Counted from the stretch's first letter, positions 1-6,230 are shown. The stretch is DNA of 6,726 nucleotides from an uncultured Opitutia bacterium (GCA_903882335.1 CAIRWP010000225.1:1-6726), one strand, 5' to 3'. The notes: a model not told the origin generated them from the letters alone. A program made the numbers and translations.

Positions 1-405
1 GCCGACCGTCTCGCGGAAGGCTGCGCCGAGTGGCTGCACCGCGAGGTCCGCAAGGAGCTCTGGGGCTACGCTCCGGACGAAGCCCTCACGGTCGAAGAAC
101 TCGTCGATGAGAAGTACGCGGGCCGTCGCCCGGCGGCCGGTTACCCGGCCTGCCCGGAGCACACCGAGAAGGCCGAACTCTGGCGCTTGCTGGACGCGGA
201 CCGCCTCGGCTGCACGCTGACGGAGACCTTCGCGATGAACCCGGCCGCCTCGGTCTCGGGCCTCTACTTCGGCAACCCGCAGTCGATCTACTTCGACGTC
301 GACAATGTCGGCCGCGACCAGGTCGAGGATTACGCCGCGCGCAAGGGCTGGACGATCGAGCAGACCGAACGCTGGCTGCGTCCGGTACTCGGCTACAAGA
401 CCTGA
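1..405 (+). CDS. metH: Methionine synthase (cobalamin-dependent), C-terminal activation domain, 5'-truncated
   Basis: This is the last 134 codons of cobalamin-dependent methionine synthase, which moves a methyl group from 5-methyltetrahydrofolate to homocysteine through methylcobalamin in the cytoplasm. The gene enters from the left edge in frame 1 and stops with TGA at 403-405. The fragment is the AdoMet-binding reactivation domain that remethylates oxidised cob(II)alamin. It shows the family's RPAAGYPACPEHTEK stretch (fragment residues 43-57), TETFAMNPAASVSG (74-87) and a close match to the family's C-terminal end, GRDQVEDYAARKG (104-116) then RWLRPVLGY. Full-length MetH is about 1,200 residues, so the homocysteine, folate and B12 domains should lie upstream, outside the window. 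The fragment is intact, with no frameshift. The next gene starts 2 nt after the stop, suggesting cotranscription. Identification rests on recognised motifs and is very secure. Confidence 0.97.
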   Translation, partial: ADRLAEGCAEWLHREVRKELWGYAPDEALTVEELVDEKYAGRRPAAGYPACPEHTEKAELWRLLDADRLGCTLTETFAMNPAASVSGLYFGNPQSIYFDVDNVGRDQVEDYAARKGWTIEQTERWLRPVLGYKT

Positions 406-407
406 CC

Positions 408-734
408 ATGGAGGCGCGTGAACGCGAGAAGCTCGTCGCGACCGTCGGGCCGGAGGACGCCGCCGCGGTCGAACGCTTCCTCGGCGGTTGCGCGCTCTGC
501 GCCTTGGTCGAGGCCGCCGACGGCGCCGACCGCGACTGGCCGGAGTGGGCGCGCGCGGCCGCCGTGCTGCAGCGTTGGCTCGAGGCCGCCGGCCGCGAGG
601 CCGACGCCGAACGCAAGCTGGGCTACCTCCATTGCACCGTCGAAGCGCAGAAGGCAGTCCCCACCGCGCTCCGCCCCGCCCTCCCCCAGGCCGTCGCCCG
701 CATGCTCAAGGATCACGGCTTCGCGGAGGGGTAA
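408..734 (+). CDS. Small hypothetical protein immediately downstream of metH
   Basis: This 108-residue protein belongs to no family I recognise. It starts at an ATG 2 nt after the metH stop, so translation is probably coupled to metH; no Shine-Dalgarno motif precedes it. Codon third positions are overwhelmingly G or C, as in the neighbouring certain genes, which supports real coding over the overlapping frames here. The product is predicted soluble and mostly helical, with Ala/Glu/Arg-rich stretches (residues 17-35, 45-72 and 90-102), no signal peptide and no membrane segment. It has a CxxC pair (C28, C31) and an adjacent His-Cys (H75, C76); with so few Cys/His a metal site is only a possibility. 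The position suggests a role near methionine or B12 metabolism, but that is context alone. It could also be a lineage-specific gene unrelated to metH. Confidence 0.72.
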   Translation: MEAREREKLVATVGPEDAAAVERFLGGCALCALVEAADGADRDWPEWARAAAVLQRWLEAAGREADAERKLGYLHCTVEAQKAVPTALRPALPQAVARMLKDHGFAEG

Positions 735-747
735 ACTAAGCAGGCCA

Positions 748-789
748 GGCCGAGCGAGGGCGCGGCCAGGGCAGCACGCGGTGCTGCCC
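748..789. repeat. Two adjacent hairpins between convergent genes, candidate REP-like element or terminator
   Basis: Between the plus-strand gene ending at 734 and the minus-strand gene ending at 841 lies a palindromic stretch. The first hairpin pairs GGCCG (748-752) with CGGCC (763-767) around a 10-nt loop. The second is perfect: GGGCAGCAC (769-777) pairs with GTGCTGCCC (781-789) around GCG. Neither strand has a T-run after the stem, so it is not a textbook intrinsic terminator, though its place between converging genes fits 3'-end formation or RNA stability. Paired GC-rich hairpins in an intergenic space are also typical of dispersed REP-like elements; one window cannot show whether this one is repeated in the genome. 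Confidence 0.6.
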
Positions 790-840
790 CTACCTGATAC
801 CCACTCCCCACTCCCTCATTCCTACGTCCGCCCCCGGGGC

Positions 841-1467
841 TCAAACGCGGATGAGCTGCCAGGCTTGCCAGCCGAGCAAGGCGGCCAGCACGATCCAGAT
901 GACGCCGGTCACTTGGTCGACCGCGCGCACGGTCGCCGGGGTCCGCAGGTGGCGGCGCAGCCGGTCCGCGAGGAAGGCGTAGAAGCTCATCACCAGGGTC
1001 TCGGAGCCTACCGTGACCAGCAGCAGAGCGACGACCGCGGAAAGGTGCAGGCGATCCGTGGGCAGGTTGCCCGCCTGGATGATGACCAGGATCCACGGGA
1101 CCGTCTTAGGATTGGAGAAGTTGACCCAGACTCCGCGCCAGAAAAGCCGGCCGGGCGAGCCCTCGAGGCTGGCGCCGTCGGGCAGCGTATCCCGCGGACG
1201 CAGCAGGTGCGAGACGCCCAGCCAGACGAACCAGAGCGCGCCGGCGGCACCGACGAGCGCGCGGGCGAAGGCGAACTGCTGCGTCATCCAGATGGCGATG
1301 GCGAGCGCGAGCAGCGATTGCGGCATCTCCCCCGCGGCGAGACCGAGCGTGTGCCAGGTTGCGCGGCGCGCCCCGTAGCGGAGCGAGGTCTCCACCGTGG
1401 ACAGCACGGCCGGCCCCGGGGAGAGACTGGCCACCAGGCACACCCCGATCAGCATGACGACGTCCAT
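841..1467 (-). CDS. LysE/RhtB-family amino-acid exporter
   Basis: This 208-residue inner-membrane protein matches the LysE/RhtB family of small exporters that expel amino acids or related metabolites using the proton gradient. Length is normal for the family. Visible hallmarks are the N-terminal SLSPGPAVL stretch (PGP at residues 17-19) and NFSNPKT (116-122), with about five to six hydrophobic segments (roughly 3-23, 40-62, 67-88, 113-131, 143-166 and 185-205). The ATG lies 6 nt beyond the argH stop, so the two genes are very likely cotranscribed and translationally coupled; no Shine-Dalgarno motif is present. Because argH makes arginine, export of arginine or a related basic amino acid (compare ArgO/LysE) is an attractive idea, but substrates in this family cannot be read from sequence and threonine, homoserine, leucine or others remain possible. 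Family assignment is secure, substrate is not. Confidence 0.92.
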   Translation of the reverse strand: MDVVMLIGVCLVASLSPGPAVLSTVETSLRYGARRATWHTLGLAAGEMPQSLLALAIAIWMTQQFAFARALVGAAGALWFVWLGVSHLLRPRDTLPDGASLEGSPGRLFWRGVWVNFSNPKTVPWILVIIQAGNLPTDRLHLSAVVALLLVTVGSETLVMSFYAFLADRLRRHLRTPATVRAVDQVTGVIWIVLAALLGWQAWQLIRV

Positions 1468-1473
1468 CGTCGC

Positions 1474-2880
1474 TTAGCGGAGGGCTTGCTTCCAGCGGGC
1501 GAGCTCGCGGGCGACGGCCTTGGGGCCGGGCATGCCCGTGTTCTCGCGCGCGGCGAAACCGCGCTTGAGGCTGAAGACCTCCCGCCAGCCCTTCGTGAAT
1601 TCCTTATCGGCGGTCAGCGCGGCCTCGTCGGAGAGTTTGTCGAGCGGCACGCCGGACTTCTCGGCGAGCGCGACGAGGCGACCGACGGCGTGATGGGCGT
1701 GACGGAACGGCATGCCCTGGCGGACGAGCCAGTCGGCGAGGTCGGTGGCGAGGAGCGCGGGGTCGGACGCGGCGGCGAGGCAGCGGGCCTTATGGAACTT
1801 CGTGCCGGCGAGCGTGGCGTCGGCCACGGCGACCGAGAGGATCAGCTGGTCGGCGGCGTCGAAGAGCGGCGGCTTGTCGTCCTGCAGGTCGCGGTTGTAG
1901 GTGAGCGGCAGGCCCTTGGTGAGCGTGAGCAGGTGCGTGAGCGACGCCTGGAAGCGGGCGGCCTTGCCGCGCAGCAGCTCCATGGAATCCGGATTGCGCT
2001 TCTGCGGCATCAGCGACGAACCCGTCGAGAACTCGTCGGGCATGCGCGCGAAGCCGAACTCCGCGGAGGACCAGAGGACCATGTCCTCGGCCAAGCGGGA
2101 GAGGTGGACGCCGCAGAGCGCGGCGGCGAAGCAGAACTCCGTAGCCGGGTCGCGGTCGGCGACGGCGTCCATCGAGTTGCGCGTGACCTGCGGGCGACCC
2201 TTGGCGTCGACGAAGCCGAGCAGCTTGGCGGTCACCTCGCGGCGGATCGGGAGCGTCGTGCCGGCGATGGCGCCGGAGCCCAGCGGGCACCAGTTGGCCG
2301 AAGCCTTGGCGGCGGCGAGGCGCGCACGATCGCGGCCGAACATCTCGGCGTAGGCGAGCAGGTGGTGGGCGACGGAGACGGGCTGGGCGCGCTGCAGGTG
2401 CGTGTAGCCCGGCAGGATCACGTCGGCGTTGGCTTCCGCCAGCTTCACCAAGGTCTTGAGCAGCGAGACGAGGGCCGCATCGGCGGCGTCGCACTGGTCC
2501 TTGATCCAGAGGCGGACATCGGTGGCGACCTGGTCGTTGCGGGAGCGGGCCGTGTGCAGCTTGGCGGCGGCCGGGACGCGCTTGGTCAGCGCGCTCTCGA
2601 TGTTCATGTGCACGTCCTCGAGGTCGCGGCTCCAGGCAAACCGGCCGGCCGCGATCTCCCGGGCGATGCCGTCGAGGCCCCGCAGGATGGCGTCGCGCTC
2701 GCGCTTGGTCAGGATGCCGGCCTGGGCGAGCATCGTGGCGTGGGCCTTCGAACCGCGGATATCCTGGGCCCAGAGGCGATGGTCGAACGAGACGGACTCG
2801 CCGAAACGCAGCATGAGTTCGGCGGGACCGGCGGTGAACCGGCCGCCCCAGGTTGCCTGTGCCTTCTTCCGTGCGGACAT
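1474..2880 (-). CDS. argH: Argininosuccinate lyase
   Basis: ArgH catalyses the last step of arginine synthesis, splitting argininosuccinate into arginine and fumarate; it is a cytoplasmic homotetramer of the fumarase/aspartase superfamily. The 468-residue product is a normal length. Visible motifs are TWGGRF near the N-terminus (10-15), SRNDQVATD (113-121), GYTHLQRAQPVS (158-169, holding the conserved Thr-His at 160-161), NSMDAVADRD (235-244) and the superfamily signature GSSLMPQKRNPD (287-298), whose serine loop carries the catalytic Ser. I place the start at the ATG giving MSARKK; an in-frame ATG 13 codons upstream (2917-2919) adds only a Cys/Pro/Arg-rich stretch unlike any ArgH N-terminus. 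The gene begins 45 nt after the FtsB-like gene and is followed 6 nt later by the exporter gene. No frameshift or missing key residue is seen. Confidence 0.97.
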   Translation of the reverse strand: MSARKKAQATWGGRFTAGPAELMLRFGESVSFDHRLWAQDIRGSKAHATMLAQAGILTKRERDAILRGLDGIAREIAAGRFAWSRDLEDVHMNIESALTKRVPAAAKLHTARSRNDQVATDVRLWIKDQCDAADAALVSLLKTLVKLAEANADVILPGYTHLQRAQPVSVAHHLLAYAEMFGRDRARLAAAKASANWCPLGSGAIAGTTLPIRREVTAKLLGFVDAKGRPQVTRNSMDAVADRDPATEFCFAAALCGVHLSRLAEDMVLWSSAEFGFARMPDEFSTGSSLMPQKRNPDSMELLRGKAARFQASLTHLLTLTKGLPLTYNRDLQDDKPPLFDAADQLILSVAVADATLAGTKFHKARCLAAASDPALLATDLADWLVRQGMPFRHAHHAVGRLVALAEKSGVPLDKLSDEAALTADKEFTKGWREVFSLKRGFAARENTGMPGPKAVARELARWKQALR

Positions 2881-2925
2881 GGGGAAGCAATGCCGCCGGG
2901 AAGGCGGGCAGGCAAGCAAGGACGC

Positions 2926-3369
2926 TCAGCGGGCGGCCTTGGCGGCCTTGTCCTTGGGCGGCGCGGCCTTCGCGCCCGGGCCCTTGGCGGGCGGGACCGC
3001 GGGGGCGGCGCCGGGGTTCGGGACGGTCGCGACGACGCGCAACGGCGCGCCGGCCACGCCGCCGCCTTCGATGCGGATCACGATCTCGCCTTCTTTCGCG
3101 ACGCCGAGCCGCTCGCGCGCCTGGTCCTGCACGAACTCCGGATCGCGGCCCATGCGCTCGATGTAGCGCGCGGTCTGCTCACGCTGGCGCTCCAACGCGT
3201 CGAGCTGCGCCTTCTTCTGGCGCTCCGACAAGCCGAGCGCCTCGAGCCGTTCGGTCTCGTCCGCGTAGGTCGAAAGGGTGAAGGCGAGCACCGCGAGGAA
3301 CAAGAAGAAGACCGCCCACAGGATGAGCTTCTCGGTCTGCGGGTTCGCGGAAGTTTCGGCGCTCTCCAT
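2926..3369 (-). CDS. Septum formation initiator family protein (FtsB/DivIC-like)
   Basis: This 147-residue protein has the architecture of FtsB/DivIC, a bitopic component of the divisome that pairs with an FtsL-like partner to recruit and activate septal peptidoglycan synthesis. In order it has a short cytoplasmic N-terminus (1-14), one membrane helix (about 15-32), a charged coiled coil (about 36-73, rich in Glu/Arg/Gln/Leu) and the family's distal segment, DPEFVQDQARERLG (76-89) followed by KEGEIVIRI (92-100), comparable to the 'ARxxLGxxxPGE' region of FtsB. FtsB proteins are typically about 100 residues; here about 45 further residues follow, ending in an Ala/Pro/Lys-rich, probably disordered, positively charged tail (117-147). 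It lies between the DUF420 gene (55-nt gap) and argH (45-nt gap) on the same strand. No Shine-Dalgarno motif is visible. Family call is good; I do not give a symbol because FtsB and DivIC cannot be told apart here. Confidence 0.86.
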   Translation of the reverse strand: MESAETSANPQTEKLILWAVFFLFLAVLAFTLSTYADETERLEALGLSERQKKAQLDALERQREQTARYIERMGRDPEFVQDQARERLGVAKEGEIVIRIEGGGVAGAPLRVVATVPNPGAAPAVPPAKGPGAKAAPPKDKAAKAAR

Positions 3370-3424
3370 GGGACGACCCGCAGTGAACCCGAAACCGGCG
3401 GACGAGCGAGGGGAAAGTGGCCGA

Positions 3425-3916
3425 CTACTTCACAGCCTGCTGGGCCGCCGCCGCCAGGGAGCCGCTGAACTCCATGAAGGCCCAAACAACGACGCCGGTG
3501 ACGGAGACATAGAGCCAGACCGGGAAGACCCAGCGCGTGAGCCGCTTGTGCTCCTCGAGGCGGCCGACCTTGGCCAGCCAGACGGCGCGCAGCACGAAGG
3601 GGGTGACGAGGATGGCGAGGATGACGTGCGGGATGAGGATTAAGAGGTAGAGCCCCTTGAGCCCGGCCCAGACCGAGGCGGGGTCGACCGGGGCGTAGGT
3701 GACGTTGGTCCGACCAAGGGCGACCCAGAGGTGGACCTTGGAGGCAAGGTAGACCGCCAGGAAGAGCGCCGAGGTGATCACGGCCCACTTCATCGCCTTG
3801 CCGTGGCCCTCACGGTCGCCGGCTTTGATCCGGAAGATGCCGACCAGGAGGAAGACGGTGGCCAGGCCGTTGAGGCCGGCGACGGCACGGGACAGGATTT
3901 CGGTGGTGGAAGCCAT
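3425..3916 (-). CDS. DUF420 family four-helix membrane protein (YozB/CtaM-like)
   Basis: This 163-residue integral membrane protein resembles the DUF420 family. Four hydrophobic helices are visible at about 10-29, 43-66, 87-110 and 128-148, and the ending FPVWLYVSVTGVVVW (131-145) is characteristic. Histidines at 38, 62, 97 and 123 lie at or near helix ends, as expected for this family, and might bind haem or metal. The Gram-positive relative CtaM is needed for maturation of an aa3-type cytochrome oxidase, and family members often sit near haem-copper oxidase or SCO genes; none is visible in this window, so a respiratory role is inference. It is the first gene of the minus-strand group and diverges from the YHYH gene. 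A GGAGG (3931-3935) lies 14 nt before the ATG, longer than usual spacing. Confidence 0.85.
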   Translation of the reverse strand: MASTTEILSRAVAGLNGLATVFLLVGIFRIKAGDREGHGKAMKWAVITSALFLAVYLASKVHLWVALGRTNVTYAPVDPASVWAGLKGLYLLILIPHVILAILVTPFVLRAVWLAKVGRLEEHKRLTRWVFPVWLYVSVTGVVVWAFMEFSGSLAAAAQQAVK

Positions 3917-3964
3917 GCCCCTAGACAGAACCTCCGGCGGGGAAAAGGCAACCCGAGCCCCCGC

Positions 3965-3979
3965 TTAACCTTGGCTTAA
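3965..3979 (+). promoter_or_regulatory. TTAA-N7-TTAA direct repeat, candidate regulator binding site
   Basis: TTAA at 3965-3968 and TTAA at 3976-3979 are spaced by seven bases; widened, GCTTAA occurs twice exactly 11 bp apart (3963-3968 and 3974-3979). Half-sites one helical turn apart are typical of OmpR/PhoB-type response regulators, and TTAA-N7-TTAA is also the CtrA box of Alphaproteobacteria. Its position overlaps the expected -35 region of the YHYH promoter, which fits an activator or repressor. The regulator is unknown. Confidence 0.35.
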
Positions 3980-3997
3980 GGGGGTATCCATTATGAT
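3971..3997 (+). promoter_or_regulatory. Candidate sigma-70 promoter for the YHYH gene, possibly leaderless
   Basis: TTGGCT (3971-3976) and TATGAT (3992-3997) resemble -35 and -10 hexamers, with a 15-nt spacer that is shorter than the ideal 17. With this -10, transcription would start around 4003-4005, one to four bases before the ATG at 4007, so the mRNA would be essentially leaderless. There is no Shine-Dalgarno motif at normal distance, which agrees with that. Another promoter further upstream cannot be excluded. Confidence 0.4.
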
Positions 3998-4006
3998 GTT
4001 ATTCCC

Positions 4007-5080
4007 ATGAACCCCCGCCTCCTCTCCCTGGCCTGCCTAGGCCTGACCGCCGGCCTGAGCGCCGCCGAGACCGCCAAGGGCCCGGCGCTGCAGCCCGCCG
4101 ACGCCAACCCGCCCGCCCAGAACAAGGTCACGATCACCGTCAAGGGCGACAAGCGGGTCATCGAGTCCAACGGCATCCCGGACCACAAGGTCTCGAAGTT
4201 CCCCAACCGGGGGAACCCCAACGCCATCGCCGAGCAGAAGTACCACCTCGAGGTGCCGGCCCAACCCAAGGCCGCCGCCGGCGGGGCGACCGGCCGGATG
4301 ATGTCCGCCTGGGGCGTGGCCCTGAACGGGGTGGTCTTCGACCCGGGTACCGCCGAGGTCTACAACGACGGCGACCGCTCCAACCCGTGGCATTACGAAG
4401 CCCTGCGGAGCAACACCACCATGGGCACCACCCCCCGCATCCCGACCGGTCTGGGCCTCGACGATAACCACGGGCACGTCCAGCCCAACGGCGCCTACCA
4501 CTACCACGGCCTCCCCACCCTGCTCGTCGAGCGGCTCTCGACCGGCGAGAAGCAGATGGTGCACGTCGGCTGGGCCGCGGACGGCTTCCCGGCGTATGCG
4601 GTCTATGGTTACGCCAACCCGACGGACCCGAAGAGCGAGCTCAAGAAGATGAAGAGCAGTTACCGCCTCAAGCCCGCCGACCGCGGGGGCGACGGCAAGG
4701 AGACCCCGACCGGCAAGCCCGACGGCTCCTACGCGCTCGACTTCGAGTACGTCGCCGGCTCGGGCGACCTCGATGAGTTCGGCGGCCGCACCGGGGTGAC
4801 CCCGGAGTTCCCGAAGGGCACGTACTATTATGTCCTGACCGAGGAATTCCCGTTCATCCCCCGCAAATTCAAGGGCACGCCGGACCCGTCGTTCAGCAAG
4901 CAGAAGATGGATCCGCACGCAAACCTCGGCGGCCAAGGTGGCGCCGGTCAGCGTAAGGGCGGCCCCGGCCAAGGCAAAGGCGGCCCGGGCATGCGCAAAG
5001 GCCCCGGCGGACCGCCGCCGTTCGATGGCCCGCCGCCGTTCGACGGACCGCCCAAGGGCGAAGCGCCCGCCGCCAAATAA
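4007..5080 (+). CDS. Secreted YHYH-domain protein with Gly/Lys/Pro-rich tail
   Basis: This 357-residue protein carries a YHYH domain, named for its Tyr-His-Tyr-His motif, found in many extracellular proteins of environmental bacteria; its biochemical function is not established. Residues 1-20 form a signal peptide with a likely cleavage after the SAA at 18-20. The domain spans about 97-285, with NPWHYEAL (127-133), DDNHGHVQPNGAYHYHGLP (152-170, YHYH at 164-167) and GWAADGFPAYAVYG (188-201), all typical of the family. Clustered His/Asp residues suggest metal binding, which is inference. The tail from about 306 is low complexity: Gly/Lys/Gln repeats, then a tandem PPPFDG, then a Pro/Ala/Lys end, probably a disordered basic surface segment. 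The gene stands alone between a divergent promoter region and a strong terminator. The ATG is chosen because it gives the signal peptide directly. Confidence 0.92.
   Translation: MNPRLLSLACLGLTAGLSAAETAKGPALQPADANPPAQNKVTITVKGDKRVIESNGIPDHKVSKFPNRGNPNAIAEQKYHLEVPAQPKAAAGGATGRMMSAWGVALNGVVFDPGTAEVYNDGDRSNPWHYEALRSNTTMGTTPRIPTGLGLDDNHGHVQPNGAYHYHGLPTLLVERLSTGEKQMVHVGWAADGFPAYAVYGYANPTDPKSELKKMKSSYRLKPADRGGDGKETPTGKPDGSYALDFEYVAGSGDLDEFGGRTGVTPEFPKGTYYYVLTEEFPFIPRKFKGTPDPSFSKQKMDPHANLGGQGGAGQRKGGPGQGKGGPGMRKGPGGPPPFDGPPPFDGPPKGEAPAAK
5012..5046 (+). repeat. Tandem 17-bp repeat within the YHYH gene tail
   Basis: The 17-bp unit at 5012-5028 recurs at 5030-5046 with one mismatch (T/C), giving an 18-bp period that keeps the reading frame and encodes PPPFDG twice. 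The near identity at DNA level suggests recent duplication. It could vary in copy number between strains. Confidence 0.75.
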
Positions 5081-5088
5081 CGTAAATA

Positions 5089-5116
5089 AAAAGGCCTCCC
5101 ACCCGGGAGGCCTTTT
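5089..5116. terminator. Bidirectional intrinsic terminator
   Basis: GGCCTCCC (5093-5100) pairs perfectly with GGGAGGCC (5105-5112) around the loop ACCC, and flanking AAAA (5089-5092) can pair with TTTT (5113-5116) to extend the stem to 12 bp. Read on the plus strand it ends in TTTT, 8 nt after the YHYH stop codon; read on the minus strand it is followed by a T-rich TTTTTATTTA tract. It therefore suits both converging genes, the YHYH gene and the PDZ gene that ends at 5136. Confidence 0.93.
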
Positions 5117-5135
5117 CGTTCACCGCAGGTCGGGC

Positions 5136-6230
5136 TCAGGCGCCTTCCTTGGCGTCGCGTTTTTTCTTCGGCTTCTCCTCGGCGGGAGCCACGCCGCCCT
5201 TGGCCTTGCCCTCAGACTGGGGGTTGGCGCCCGGACCATTGAAGCCGGGGATCGAGAAACCATTGCCTTCGACGAGCTTGAGCCGGCGGCGGACTTCCTC
5301 GGGCAGCGCCGCGCGCTGCTCGGGGGTCGTCACCTCGCCCTCGAAGACCACCTTGCCCGCCGGGTCCTTGATGGTGGCGTGCTTCTTGCCGTCCTTCTCC
5401 TCGAGGGAGACGGTGCCATCCTGGTCGGCGGCCATGGAGCTGGAGGCAGCGCCGTTGCCCGTACCGAGGCCGAAGGAGAACGTCTTGGAGAACGACTGCG
5501 ACGTGCCACCCGGGGCGACGGTCACGGAGCCGCCGACGCCGAGGCCACCGCCGGGCAGGTCGACCTGCGGGATGGGCAGGCCGCGGGCGCGCATCTCCTC
5601 AAGGCGCTTCAAGACCTCGGGCGGGAGCTGCTGGTTGTTCGGCCCGATCACGATGACCTGACCTTGGCCGGCCTGGGCGCGACCGCTGTTGAGGTCGATC
5701 TCGATCGGCTGGCCGTTGATGGTGATGGAAGTCCGGCCGCCGGAAACCCCCGACGGATTCGTCGGGTTGACCGGGGTCGCGCCGGTCACGGCGCGCGGCG
5801 TCACCGGACGCGAGGCGAACGCCTTGGGCACGCGGGCCTCGAGCTTCACCTCGGCGACCTGCACCTCGGCGCCGCGGACCAACGTCAGCTTCACGACATC
5901 GCCGGCCTTGCGCAGGCGAACGAGCGATTGGAACTGCGACGTGTTGACCAGGATCTGGTCGTCGAAGCGCGTGAGGATGTCGCCCTCCTCGATCTTGCCG
6001 ACCGCGGGACCGGTCGGGTCGACGAAGCCGACGAGCACGCCGAGCCCGACGGGGATCGCGGCCTGGGAGTGTTCGGTGCGAACCTTCTCGGACAGGTAGC
6101 CGAGGTTCACGCCAGCGTAGGGCTGCGGCTCGGCCGGGGCGGTGGCGGAAGCGGAGGCCGCGGTCTGGGCCGGGAGCACCGCCGGGGCGAGGAGTCCGGC
6201 TAGCAGGAGCGTGTGGAGGGGGATGTTCAT
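5136..6230 (-). CDS. Secreted PDZ-domain protein
   Basis: This 364-residue protein has a signal peptide (1-21, ending LPAQ) and one PDZ domain at about 40-133: the GLGVLVGFV stretch (62-70) supplies the ligand-binding strand, and EEGDILTRFDDQILVN (81-96) is a classic PDZ turn as in HtrA/DegP-type domains. No protease domain is present, so it is more likely a scaffold, chaperone-like factor or sensor of misfolded or unfolded envelope proteins than an enzyme. The middle (about 137-260) is Pro/Gly/Gln-rich linker. A second small conserved-looking segment lies at 272-322: SLEEKDGKKHATIKDPAGKV, then FEGEV and TPEQRAALPEEVRRRL. The end is Lys/Glu-rich. I start at the ATG that begins the signal peptide; the frame runs open 44 codons further upstream, but that stretch overlaps the previous gene and would bury the signal. 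It lies 47 nt downstream of the membrane protein gene. No Shine-Dalgarno motif is visible. Confidence 0.88.
   Translation of the reverse strand: MNIPLHTLLLAGLLAPAVLPAQTAASASATAPAEPQPYAGVNLGYLSEKVRTEHSQAAIPVGLGVLVGFVDPTGPAVGKIEEGDILTRFDDQILVNTSQFQSLVRLRKAGDVVKLTLVRGAEVQVAEVKLEARVPKAFASRPVTPRAVTGATPVNPTNPSGVSGGRTSITINGQPIEIDLNSGRAQAGQGQVIVIGPNNQQLPPEVLKRLEEMRARGLPIPQVDLPGGGLGVGGSVTVAPGGTSQSFSKTFSFGLGTGNGAASSSMAADQDGTVSLEEKDGKKHATIKDPAGKVVFEGEVTTPEQRAALPEEVRRRLKLVEGNGFSIPGFNGPGANPQSEGKAKGGVAPAEEKPKKKRDAKEGA

Larger units (their letters stand above)
3917..4006. promoter_or_regulatory. Divergent intergenic region between the DUF420 and YHYH genes
   Basis: These 90 nt separate two genes transcribed outward, so both promoters should be here or very close. 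For the minus strand the best candidate -35 is TTGCCT (3951-3946), with only a poor -10 (CTGTCT, 3928-3923) 17 nt later, so that call is weak. For the plus strand there is a good TATGAT hexamer (3992-3997). The half nearest the YHYH gene is distinctly AT-rich compared with everything around it. Confidence 0.6.

Noticed and set aside
393..716. A 107-codon minus-strand frame opposite the small gene behind metH
   Set aside because: It overlaps the metH end and lacks a signal. The plus-strand frame has the 2-nt spacing to metH and the matching codon bias, though with no known family this choice is less certain than the others.
2881..2919. An upstream ATG extending argH by 13 residues
   Set aside because: The added Cys/Pro/Arg-rich residues do not resemble ArgH N-termini, and the downstream ATG gives the expected distance to the TWGGRF motif.
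418..3468. A 3-kb plus-strand open frame (about 1,016 codons, GTG start) running antisense to the exporter, argH and the FtsB-like gene
   Set aside because: The three minus-strand genes share the same register, and this frame pairs with their codons exactly. It would be closed only where they use TTA, CTA or TCA codons, which are rare in GC-rich genes. The translation is Arg/Gly-rich with no recognisable domain, while the opposite strand encodes clear families.
3965..3979. A true CtrA box
   Set aside because: The spacing matches, but CtrA is an alphaproteobacterial regulator and the gene content does not suggest that class, so only a generic response-regulator site is proposed.
4037..4972. 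A 311-codon minus-strand frame opposite the YHYH gene
   Set aside because: It is codon-register antisense of a GC-rich gene, has Val/Gly/Arg-rich composition and no domain. The plus strand has the signal peptide and YHYH motifs.
4950..5046. A CRISPR-like or minisatellite array
   Set aside because: The repeats are in-frame low-complexity coding sequence with no unique spacers.
4938..6203. A 421-codon plus-strand frame spanning the YHYH tail, the terminator and the antisense of the PDZ gene
   Set aside because: It reads straight through a strong terminator and has low-complexity composition, while the minus strand encodes a signal peptide and PDZ domain.
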